Assembly: GCA_035275625.1 (NCBI GenBank) | Contig: DATEMK010000508.1 | Coordinates: 1-14,591, forward strand | DNA length: 14,591 nucleotides | From: DATEMK01 sp035275625 | GTDB taxonomy: Bacteria > Bacteroidota > Bacteroidia > AKYH767-A > OLB10 | Direction of reading: 5' to 3' | Part shown: positions 8,431 to 14,438 of the stretch, piece after piece | Layout: every line of letters starts with the position of its first letter | How positions within the stretch are numbered: the first letter of the stretch is position 1 | Notes under the pieces: model-generated | Seen by the model: the letters and a program-made list of their open reading frames with translations, nothing else | Database searches by the model: none | Told to the model about the DNA's origin: nothing | Translations under genes and position numbers: made by a program

Positions 8431-8449
8431 TTAAACTTTAAACCTCTCC
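8429..8449 (+). repeat. 7-bp repeat block with shared 19-mer before ftsE
   Basis: Three 7-bp units (ATTTAAA, CTTTAAA, CCTCTCC) end 3 nt before the ftsE TTG codon. The 19 bases at 8431-8449, TTAAACTTTAAACCTCTCC, are identical to the minus-strand sequence 2 nt before the start of the yebC-like gene (12970-12988). Confidence 0.8.
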
Positions 8450-8452
8450 CGC

Positions 8453-9142
8453 TTGTCAGAAGACCCGATCATAAAACTTGAAAACGTAAATATTTATCAG
8501 CAAAAAAACCTGATATTAAATAACGTTTCGCTTTCGCTGAACAAAGGAGAATTTTTTTATTTAATTGGAAAAACCGGCAGTGGAAAAAGCAGTTTGCTTA
8601 AAGTGCTGTATGGCGAGATTAAAATAACCCAGGGGTATGCGAAAATTGCAGGTTTCGATTTAATTAACCTAAAATTAAAGCAAACTCCTTTTTTAAGAAG
8701 AAAGCTCGGAATTGTTTTCCAGGATTTTCAATTGCTGAGCGACCGCACCGTAAAAGATAATTTGCTTTTTGTATTGAAAGCTACCGGGTGGGAGGATCAG
8801 AATAAAATAAATGAACGGATGAACGAAGTGCTCAACCATGTCGGGCTCGGAACAAAAGGCTTTAAAATGCCTCACGAACTTTCGGGTGGCGAACAGCAAC
8901 GGTTAGTGATTGCACGTGCATTGTTAAATCATCCCGAAGTCATTCTTGCGGATGAGCCAAGCGGTAATCTTGATCCCGAAACAACCGGTGAAATTATGAA
9001 TCTACTTTTTGACATCAGCAAGGGCGGAACATCCGTGCTTATGGCAACACATAATTATTCTCTTTTTGAAAAATATCCGGCACGTATTCTCAAATGTGAA
9101 CAGGGAAAAATTTTTGATCAATCTGCGGAAGTGAAGGAGTGA
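8453..9142 (+). CDS. ftsE: Cell-division ABC transporter ATP-binding protein FtsE
   Basis: FtsE is the cytoplasmic ATPase of the FtsEX complex, which couples division to control of cell-wall hydrolases through FtsX. This 229-residue ABC domain is complete: Walker A GKTGSGKSS at 39-47, Q-loop Gln90 (VFQDFQLL), signature LSGGEQQR at 143-150, Walker B VILADEP at 163-169 with catalytic Glu168, D-loop GNLD at 171-174, and H-loop His200. The KTGSGKSSLLK and ADEPSGNLDPE wording is that of the FtsE/LolD/MacB group, and the start EDPIIKLENVNIYQQKNLIL resembles Bacteroidota FtsE. The start must be TTG at 8453: an in-frame stop lies at 8432 and no Met occurs before residue 123. No ftsX follows; the next gene is convergent. 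LolD remains a possible alternative. The C-terminus is not extended. Confidence 0.85.
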   Translation: MSEDPIIKLENVNIYQQKNLILNNVSLSLNKGEFFYLIGKTGSGKSSLLKVLYGEIKITQGYAKIAGFDLINLKLKQTPFLRRKLGIVFQDFQLLSDRTVKDNLLFVLKATGWEDQNKINERMNEVLNHVGLGTKGFKMPHELSGGEQQRLVIARALLNHPEVILADEPSGNLDPETTGEIMNLLFDISKGGTSVLMATHNYSLFEKYPARILKCEQGKIFDQSAEVKE

Positions 9143-9164
9143 GCTTTACAGGTTAATACCGTGA

Positions 9165-10316
9165 TCAAACCGAAAACAAGTCTTTCTTCTGATCATAAAT
9201 CCGCTCGATCAGTATTTCGATATTCTTTTTGTTTGAAAAATTTTCCTGCAGAACTTTATCCCGCAATTTAACATCGGAAGCTTTGAATTCAGTTTTAAAA
9301 ACTTTTTGCAATTCCTCTTTCATAAGGTGGGGCGAATCGGCAATAATGCATAATTTTTCCAACCCGGTATTTTCTACCATTAGTTTATTGACCACGCAAA
9401 ATCTTCCATTATATAAAGAAGAAAGTAATTTCAGTTTTATTCCTGTTGGCTGAAATGTAGGCAGCACATTTACATGAGCGTCTGCAATAAACTGGTGAAT
9501 TTGTTTTGTTGTAGGATCACTGATCAGCGTCACGTTATTTCTCTTTTGCACAGCCGCAAGTAACTCTTCCGATGGGCGATGGCCGGCAATAATAAGAGGA
9601 TGGCTGAAATTATTGAACACTTCATTCACTAACCATAAGGCTGCTTCATTATTTTCCCCGATTCCGAGATTGCCATGATAAAATGCGAAGGGGCCTTTTC
9701 CCAGCTGAATTTTCACGTGTTCATTTGAATGAAATGCAGGAAGATAAAAAGCGTTGTCATATTTTCCGTGGAAATAATTTGTATCGTTTTTTGAAATACC
9801 TGCTACATAATCCGCTTTCGTCAAAATTCTTTCATACGATTCAAGCTTGGTAGCTTCATTGTAAAAATAATACCGTTTGAAAATATTACTTTCCACTTTT
9901 GCAAGGCTGGTGTAATAATCGTGTTCAATATTATGCGTGCGGACAATTTTTTTTCTGCTATTTAATATTTTATCATCCAGGTAATAGGAAGAATGCAAGC
10001 CTTCAAACAAAACAGGATGTTCATCTTTCGATAAATTTTTTATCAGCTCTTCGGAGGACCTGGAAATAACTATATAAGGAAGCTTGTTAAAAAGCTGGGA
10101 TTTGGCAACATTTCTCGGGTAATAATTTACAGTTAAACAAAGCCGCTCCAGGTTTTCTGATCGTTCGCGCCCGTATTGAAAACAATGCAAATGAATTTTT
10201 ATGTCTTTGTCGTGTAATGCCTGTATTTTGTAAAATACATCAATTACCCCTCCATAATTTGGAGGGTACGGAACATCAAAACTTACAACGTGAATATGTT
10301 TTTCAGAGGATACCAT
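9165..10316 (-). CDS. GT-B fold glycosyltransferase (second of pair)
   Basis: This is a glycosyltransferase of about 383 residues and GT-B shape. The N-terminal half begins HIHVVSFDVPYPPNYGGVIDVFYKI, a first beta strand followed by the Gly-Gly loop of GT4-like enzymes that move sugar from a nucleotide donor. The C-terminal half has FAFYHGNLGIGENNEAALWLV, a donor-domain entry, then PLIIAGHRPSEEL, a strand-turn of the same domain, and VLPTFQPTGIKLKLLSSLYNGRFCVVN, where the canonical E-x7-E acidic pair of GT4 is replaced. The sugar and acceptor cannot be told. There is no membrane segment, so the protein is cytoplasmic or peripheral. ATG at 10316 overlaps the upstream glycosyltransferase gene by 14 nt; a TTG one codon earlier is possible. 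The overlap implies translational coupling and a shared glycan pathway. It converges on ftsE with a 22-nt gap and no clear terminator. Confidence 0.85.
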   Translation of the reverse strand: MVSSEKHIHVVSFDVPYPPNYGGVIDVFYKIQALHDKDIKIHLHCFQYGRERSENLERLCLTVNYYPRNVAKSQLFNKLPYIVISRSSEELIKNLSKDEHPVLFEGLHSSYYLDDKILNSRKKIVRTHNIEHDYYTSLAKVESNIFKRYYFYNEATKLESYERILTKADYVAGISKNDTNYFHGKYDNAFYLPAFHSNEHVKIQLGKGPFAFYHGNLGIGENNEAALWLVNEVFNNFSHPLIIAGHRPSEELLAAVQKRNNVTLISDPTTKQIHQFIADAHVNVLPTFQPTGIKLKLLSSLYNGRFCVVNKLMVENTGLEKLCIIADSPHLMKEELQKVFKTEFKASDVKLRDKVLQENFSNKKNIEILIERIYDQKKDLFSV

Positions 10317-11433
10317 CAAAAACTTTCAATAGCTTTTTTTCTTCTTTGCTCCAGGATAATTCTCCGGCAGCGAGGGTAAGATTCTTTTTCCACCATTCAA
10401 TCCTGCTCTCATCTGCGAGCATGAATTTTATTTTTTCAGCAATATGTTCGGGATCGTGATTTTCAATTACCGCTCCTATTTTATATTCTTCTATTATTTT
10501 TTTAACTTCAGTCACTTGAGAACCAAGCACCGGAATGTTTGCATGAATGTAATCAAACAATTTATTCGGAAGGCTTTTCGCGTAATTGAGATTGGTATTT
10601 TTATCAAGAGTCAGGCCCATATCAGCAATTTTTGTATAATTGATTAACTGCCAATAGGGCATTTTATCTCTGAAAATTACTTTTTTTTCTAATTTATTCA
10701 CCTGTACAATTTCTTTCAGAAACGGCATAACATCGCCTCCGCCAACAATGAGAAGCACCGCATCATCAATATAATTCATGGCCTCAACAGCTTCTTCAGC
10801 TCCGCGTTCAATATTAATGCCCGCACCCTGCAGGATAATTATTTTTTTATTTGAATCAATTCCTAAATCACCTTTCATTTTTTTTGAATCCGGGATTTCA
10901 TCCTGTGGAGGAACATCAGGAATATTTCTGACTACTGCAATTTTTTTATTGTATTCCTTTTGATATAACCCGGCAATAGAATCATTCACAGTATAAATAT
11001 ATTTTAGTTGCGGAAAAATAAATTGCTCGATGCTTTTCCAGATTTTTTTCACAAAAGGGCGGTTTTCCAATTCAGGAACTTCAGTAAAATATTCATGGCT
11101 GTCATAAACCAGCGGCATGTTATTTAACCTGGCTGCCAGGTAATTGGCAGGCAATGTATCCAGGTCATTTGCCAATAAAATATCTGCTCCGTTAAACATC
11201 AGGAAAATAAATAATCTCAAATTATAAGAGGCATAAAACATCGGGCCTTTTTCAAACCATAATTTAAAGCGTACCGTTTTATAAGGCCTTGAATCAAGCG
11301 GAAGGCTTTTTTTTAATCTTCTTCCGACCAGCACTACTTGGTTGCCCTGGTTTGTCAAAGTCATTGCAGCACGATGAACGCGCTGATCGGTTACAAGGTC
11401 GGTTATAACGGAAATGATAATAACTTTTGACAC
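10303..11433 (-). CDS. GT4-like glycosyltransferase (first of pair, GTG start)
   Basis: This 376-residue GT-B enzyme is probably cytoplasmic. The first strand and loop KVIIISVITDLVTDQRVHRAA at 3-23 match the N-domain of GT4 enzymes. ANDLDTLPANYLAARLNNMPLVYDSHEYFTEVPE at 88-121 is wording I know from Bacteroidota glycosyltransferases. The donor domain shows LQGAGINIERG at 201-211, LLIVGGGD at 227-234, and NYAKSLPNKLFDYIHANIPVLGS at 283-305. There PNKLFDY carries Asp in place of the usual second Glu of the E-x7-E motif. The start is GTG at 11433: no ATG exists before residue 24, and that would remove the first strand. It is the leading gene of the pair, probably acting on a cell-surface glycan. 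The acceptor is unknown. Confidence 0.88.
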   Translation of the reverse strand: MSKVIIISVITDLVTDQRVHRAAMTLTNQGNQVVLVGRRLKKSLPLDSRPYKTVRFKLWFEKGPMFYASYNLRLFIFLMFNGADILLANDLDTLPANYLAARLNNMPLVYDSHEYFTEVPELENRPFVKKIWKSIEQFIFPQLKYIYTVNDSIAGLYQKEYNKKIAVVRNIPDVPPQDEIPDSKKMKGDLGIDSNKKIIILQGAGINIERGAEEAVEAMNYIDDAVLLIVGGGDVMPFLKEIVQVNKLEKKVIFRDKMPYWQLINYTKIADMGLTLDKNTNLNYAKSLPNKLFDYIHANIPVLGSQVTEVKKIIEEYKIGAVIENHDPEHIAEKIKFMLADESRIEWWKKNLTLAAGELSWSKEEKKLLKVFDGIL

Positions 11434-11437
11434 ACAA

Positions 11438-11445
11438 CAAATTTA
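11438..11445 (-). promoter_or_regulatory. TAnnTTTG box directly before the GTG start of the glycosyltransferase pair
   Basis: Minus-strand TAAATTTG is an exact -7 box ending 4 nt before the GTG codon. If used, transcription would begin at or within a base or two of the start codon, giving a leaderless mRNA. No -33 TTTG or TTG is found at 17-24 nt, so this could be a chance match. Confidence 0.35.
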
Positions 11446-11539
11446 AAAGTTGGCTAAATTACTAATCATCAGTGAATCACGATAAATACAAGGCAACTGC
11501 AGGTCAATAAGGATGAACGGATATTTTTTTGTCCTGGCC

Positions 11540-11596
11540 TTAACATTCTTCATTATCCATTAACTTTTCTTTAACCTTCTTTAACCATGCATTAAC
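11540..11596 (+). promoter_or_regulatory. Phased TTAAC direct repeats upstream of a promoter
   Basis: TTAAC occurs at 11540, 11560, 11571, 11581 and 11592, spaced 20, 11, 10 and 11 bp, so all copies face one side of the helix. The last copy touches the -33 element of the promoter at 11597. Such 10-11 bp direct-repeat arrays are the usual target of OmpR/PhoB-type winged-helix response regulators (PhoP boxes in Bacillus are TT-rich repeats of the same spacing). The regulator is not in the window. Confidence 0.5.
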
Positions 11597-11626
11597 TTGT
11601 CACGCTTTTTCATGATATTATTTTTG
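11597..11626 (+). promoter_or_regulatory. Promoter of the coiled-coil protein gene
   Basis: TTG at 11597-11599, a 19-nt spacer and TATTTTTG at 11619-11626 form a near-ideal Bacteroidota promoter. Transcription would start near 11630-11633, giving a leader of about 22 nt before ATG 11654. This also shows that the longer frame opening with TTG at 11597 is not the gene start. Confidence 0.75.
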
Positions 11627-11653
11627 CAGCAGAAAAACTTAAAACATATATTC

Positions 11654-12211
11654 ATGAAAACATTAATTCTAAACAAAAAAATTTACCGCCTTGCAATTGC
11701 AGCAATGGCGCTGCTTGTTTTTGGAAGTGCCAGCGCACAGGATGCAGGCAAAAAAGAAAATGATTCAAAAGACAAAAAGAAAAAAGTAACGCGAATCACT
11801 ATTTACAAAGACGAAGATGGTAAAATCCTGAAAGAAGACACAACCGTTGTTAACGGGTATTTCGATTGGCAGGAATTTTCCGGGAATTTTGATTTCAATT
11901 TTGATTTCAACATTCCTGATCTTCCTGAATTAGCAGACCTGCCTGAACCACCGGAGCCTCCTATGCCTCCTGGCACTCATGGATATAATTACTATTATTA
12001 TCACCATGACAACAAAATGACTCCCGGGGAAAAGGAAAAAATAAAAGAAGAAATGGAAAAGGCAAAAGAGGAAATGAAAGAAGCCAGGAAAGAAATAGAA
12101 AAAGCGAGGGAGGAAATGAAAAAGGTAAGTAAAGATGAGCTGAAAAAACAGATGGATGACCTGAAAAAACAAATGGAAGATTTGAAGAAGGAACTAAATA
12201 AGAACAAATAA
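11654..12211 (+). CDS. Secreted low-complexity coiled-coil protein, function unknown
   Basis: This 185-residue exported protein is made of distinct compositional blocks. Residues 1-28 are a signal peptide (LAIAAMALLVFGSASA, cleavage before Gln29). A Lys/Asp-rich stretch (31-44) is followed by a short beta-like unit VTRITIYKDEDGKILKED (45-62). Then come FDFNFDFNIP (79-88), a Pro/Glu run LPEPPEPPMPPG (96-107), a Tyr/His run YNYYYYHH (111-118), and from about 123 to the end a continuous Lys/Glu/Met helix with heptad-like spacing (EEMEKAKEEMKEARKEIEKA, then KKQMDDLKKQMEDLKKEL) that should form a coiled coil. There is no lipobox, so it is probably periplasmic or secreted. I recognise no family. 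Its tightly built promoter and phased upstream repeats suggest regulated, perhaps stress-induced, expression. Confidence 0.8.
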   Translation: MKTLILNKKIYRLAIAAMALLVFGSASAQDAGKKENDSKDKKKKVTRITIYKDEDGKILKEDTTVVNGYFDWQEFSGNFDFNFDFNIPDLPELADLPEPPEPPMPPGTHGYNYYYYHHDNKMTPGEKEKIKEEMEKAKEEMKEARKEIEKAREEMKKVSKDELKKQMDDLKKQMEDLKKELNKNK

Positions 12212-12224
12212 TAAAATAAAAGCG

Positions 12225-12262
12225 AAGTTCAATCCCGGCCGCTATGGGATTGAACTTTTTTA
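12225..12262. terminator. Bidirectional terminator between convergent genes
   Basis: A perfect 12-bp stem, AAGTTCAATCCC (12225-12236) with GGGATTGAACTT (12246-12257), encloses a 9-nt loop. Rightward it is followed by a run of T (12256-12261) that ends in the stop codon of the yebC-like gene. Leftward the minus strand reads into a TTTTATTTTAT tail. It therefore can end both the coiled-coil gene and the yebC-like gene. Confidence 0.9.
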
Positions 12263-12967
12263 TTTAAGATTATGATACACGTGCTGCACATCATCGTCCT
12301 GCTCCAATGATTCCACCAGTTTGATAACTTCCTCCTGCTGCGATTCATTCAGTTCAACAAGAGTGTTGGGGATGCGCTGCTTTTCTGCGCTGATAATATT
12401 TACACTTTTTTCTTCAAGCGCTTTTGACATTGCCCCGAAATCATTAAAGGAACAATAAATGTAAATCTCATTTTCATCCAATGCAATATCTTCCAAACCG
12501 GCATCAATTAATTCCAATTCTAAATCATCAAGGTTCAAATTTGCTTTTTCAATTTTAAAAACGCCTTTACGGTCAAATATAAAATCAAGTGAACCTGTTT
12601 TGCCGAGCGTGCCATTTCCACGGTTAAAATGCATACGCACATTTGCTACGGTACGTGTCGGATTATCAGTTGCAGTTTCAACCACAACTCCAACTCCATA
12701 GGGTGCGTATCCTTCATATACCACTTCTTCAAACCCTTTTTCTTCTTTTGATGAGGCTCTTTTGATTGCATTTTCCACACGTTCTTTTGGCATGTTTGCG
12801 CCTTTTGCATTTTGCATTGCCATACGAAGGCGCGGATTCCCATCAGGATTAGGACCGCCTTGTTTAACGGCAATAGCAATTTCTTTCCCGATTCGAGTAA
12901 AGGTTTTTGCCATCTTATCAAAGCGGGCAAACATTTTATGTTTTCTTTTTTCAAAAATTCTTCCCAT
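12260..12967 (-). CDS. YebC/PmpR-family protein
   Basis: This is a complete 235-residue member of the YebC/PmpR (TACO1) family, classed as a DNA-binding regulator and in recent work also as a ribosome-associated factor easing translation of proline-rich stretches. Characteristic segments are MAKTFTRIGKEIAIAVKQGG at 19-38, NPRLRMAMQNAKGANMPKERVENAIKRA at 44-71, and YEGYAPYGVGVVVETATDNPTRT at 84-106 with the acidic surface typical of the family. The next part is NFRGNG-like (HFNRGNGTLGKTGSLDFIF). The N-terminus MGRIFEKRKHKMFARFDKMA is the form common in Bacteroidota, replacing the MAGHSKW start of proteobacterial members. ATG at 12967 follows a 19-mer shared with ftsE by 2 nt. It has its own promoter box at 13023-13030 and faces a shared terminator. 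Which target it acts on cannot be told from sequence. Confidence 0.92.
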   Translation of the reverse strand: MGRIFEKRKHKMFARFDKMAKTFTRIGKEIAIAVKQGGPNPDGNPRLRMAMQNAKGANMPKERVENAIKRASSKEEKGFEEVVYEGYAPYGVGVVVETATDNPTRTVANVRMHFNRGNGTLGKTGSLDFIFDRKGVFKIEKANLNLDDLELELIDAGLEDIALDENEIYIYCSFNDFGAMSKALEEKSVNIISAEKQRIPNTLVELNESQQEEVIKLVESLEQDDDVQHVYHNLK

Positions 12968-12969
12968 TT

Positions 12970-13004
12970 GGAGAGGTTTAAAGTTTAAGGTTTAAGGTTC
13001 AAAG
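12970..13004 (-). repeat. Five 7-bp units in the leader of the yebC-like gene
   Basis: Read on the minus strand the leader is CTTTGAA, CCTTAAA, CCTTAAA, CTTTAAA, CCTCTCC, then AA and the ATG: five consecutive 7-bp units without a gap. The last 19 bases match the ftsE leader exactly. The CCTCTCC end is the reverse of a Shine-Dalgarno sequence in sense, so it is not a ribosome-binding site. Confidence 0.85.
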
Positions 13005-13022
13005 TTTTTTCGTGACGGGAAA

Positions 13023-13054
13023 CAAAGATAAATATGAAGAAGGAAACCACGAAA
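13023..13054 (-). promoter_or_regulatory. Putative promoter of the yebC-like gene
   Basis: Minus-strand TATCTTTG (13023-13030) is an exact TAnnTTTG box, the same octamer as at gyrB. A weak -33 match, TTTCG (13050-13054), lies 19 nt upstream. The transcript would start near 13018, placing the whole 7-bp repeat block inside a leader of about 50 nt. Confidence 0.5.
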
Positions 13055-13133
13055 ATTATTATTAGCATGTGAACTTTCTCTCCTGTTTCAGGTATCACTC
13101 CATAGTAGATAATAAAACAAGGTTTTCTACAGG

Positions 13134-13664
13134 TTAATTGCCCGGAGATAATTCTTTTTTCATCATAAAGTCGTCATCAATTTTTTTCCCGATCCTGAAA
13201 TAACGATGTCCGCAAATTTCAAATCCCCATTTAAAATAAAAATCAATGGCTGATTTATTTTCTTCCCACACGGTGAGCCAGATAAATTTCCGGTTTTCAT
13301 TTTTTGCAATGTCCATACATTTCTGCATCATAAGTGCGCCAATTTTTTTACCCTTAATTTTTTGTCTTACATAAATTCGCTGTAATTGAATGGACAGGGC
13401 GTTATTTAATTCTTCCGGTTTTTCCTCACGGTTCAATTTGGCATAACCAACGGATTCATTATTTTCATCAACAGCAATTAAATAAGTGATGTTTTTATTT
13501 TCAAGTTCACTTTTTATTTCGTCTTCCTTAAAAGATTCTGCGAGATAATTTTTTAAATCATCTGCTGAATTATTTCTTCCAAAAGCTTCAGAAAAACAAA
13601 TCTTACCTAATTCCGATAAAAGCTTCGAATCTTTTATTCCTGCAATTCTTAAAATGAAAGACAT
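13134..13664 (-). CDS. GNAT-family N-acetyltransferase
   Basis: This 176-residue protein of the GCN5-related acetyltransferase fold probably transfers acetyl from acetyl-CoA to an amine. The order of elements fits: an N-terminal strand and helix (FILRIAGIKDSKLLSELGKICF), strand YLIAVDENNESVGYAKL at about 61-77, motif A with IQLQRIYVRQKIKGKKIGALMMQ at 92-114 (the Q-x-x-x-G-K-x-I-G pyrophosphate loop at 101-109), and motif B with IWLTVWEENKSAIDFYFKWGFE at 128-149. The C-terminal HRYFRIGKKIDDDFMMKKEL completes the sheet. The substrate is unknown. Its ATG comes 3 nt after the stop codon of the upstream lipoprotein gene (TAA, three bases, ATG), so translation is probably coupled. No clear terminator follows in the 166-nt gap to the yebC-like gene. 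Confidence 0.9.
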   Translation of the reverse strand: MSFILRIAGIKDSKLLSELGKICFSEAFGRNNSADDLKNYLAESFKEDEIKSELENKNITYLIAVDENNESVGYAKLNREEKPEELNNALSIQLQRIYVRQKIKGKKIGALMMQKCMDIAKNENRKFIWLTVWEENKSAIDFYFKWGFEICGHRYFRIGKKIDDDFMMKKELSPGN

Positions 13665-13667
13665 GGG

Positions 13668-14219
13668 TTATTTCCATTCAAGTCCCAAAATTATTCTTGA
13701 GCCATTAAAGCCACTGCTATCTATGAATGTAACATTGTCATCAGAACCAACAGTAAAAGGTATACTGTCCATGTACATTGAATCATTAAGCGGGTCTGCA
13801 AAATCAAGGTCGTACATTGTCAGATAAATTGTTGTATCAATATATTCAGGAAGTATTTGAAATGGTGGTACTAAATAATACACCAATGGCGTATCAGGAT
13901 GCAAAGGTAAAACGTTGGCAAAATGTGTCAGTTGATGAAAACTCATAGGCAACCCTTCATCTGACTTATGATATAAATTAAAATAAATATCCGGACCGGT
14001 ATCATCAAGTGAATCAAAAGGCTGAACTGAGCCAGCATCCCAGGACAACATAGTGTTCGGATCGATTGCAGAAAAACCGAACAATGTTATGGAACGAATA
14101 TATACCTCAGATTTAGAGGTATTATCGCCTTCCTCCTGTCCAAGTACCGGGATATCCTTCTGGCAACCCGCAATACCTGTAAAAGCAATAAGAAGAAGCA
14201 ATAAATAAGACTTTTTCAT
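13668..14219 (-). CDS. Small lipoprotein, function unknown
   Basis: This 183-residue lipoprotein has a short basic start, a leucine-rich core (YLLLLLIAFTG), and lipobox I-A-G-C with lipidated Cys19. The mature part is acidic and beta-rich. A strand SEVYIRSITLFGFSAIDPNT at about 37-56 is followed by repeated Asp/Pro loops. The end ...GSRIILGLEWK (about 173-183) resembles the last strand of a C2-like or immunoglobulin-like beta sandwich, and the Asp-rich loops (FDSLDDTGPDIYF, MYDLDFADPLNDSMYMD) could bind calcium; both statements are inference. It is the first gene of a two-gene unit with the acetyltransferase. I know no named family. Confidence 0.85.
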   Translation of the reverse strand: MKKSYLLLLLIAFTGIAGCQKDIPVLGQEEGDNTSKSEVYIRSITLFGFSAIDPNTMLSWDAGSVQPFDSLDDTGPDIYFNLYHKSDEGLPMSFHQLTHFANVLPLHPDTPLVYYLVPPFQILPEYIDTTIYLTMYDLDFADPLNDSMYMDSIPFTVGSDDNVTFIDSSGFNGSRIILGLEWK

Positions 14220-14256
14220 GAAATGATCCCGGTTTGATCGGTTCTTATAACGAAAA

Positions 14257-14264
14257 CAAAAGTA
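14257..14264 (-). promoter_or_regulatory. Putative -7 box for the lipoprotein/acetyltransferase unit
   Basis: Minus-strand TACTTTTG matches TAnnTTTG and lies 37 nt before the ATG at 14219, implying a leader of about 33 nt. A TTTG further upstream is only 13 nt away, too close, so the -33 element is unclear. Confidence 0.4.
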
Positions 14265-14351
14265 GGAATAATATGTGCAAAGGCGATATTTTTCGCGAAA
14301 ATGCAGCTTTTTTTCACAGAAAACATCAAGTAAAAAAAAATTATCAAAAAA

Positions 14352-14384
14352 TTGCTTAAATCAAATTTTTTGCCTTTAAATTTG
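14352..14384 (+). promoter_or_regulatory. Putative promoter of the H1-like gene
   Basis: TAAATTTG at 14377-14384 is an exact -7 box, with TTG at 14352-14354 placed 22 nt before it. The transcript would start near 14389, giving a leader of about 50 nt before ATG 14439. Confidence 0.5.
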
Positions 14385-14438
14385 TGACAATCTTGTAAGT
14401 ACATGTTTTCCTAACCAAGTTTTTAACAAATTAAAACG

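Noticed and set aside
11597..11653. Upstream extension of the coiled-coil protein to TTG 11597
   Set aside because: The TTG is the -33 element of the promoter and the extension would precede the signal peptide.
13104..13132. Possible hairpin GTAGA...TCTAC after the acetyltransferase gene
   Set aside because: Five base pairs with a large loop and no T-tract; not a convincing terminator.
14216..14404. 62-codon minus-strand frame upstream of the lipoprotein
   Set aside because: It spans the divergent promoter boxes at 14257-14264 and 14377-14384 and has shadow-like composition.
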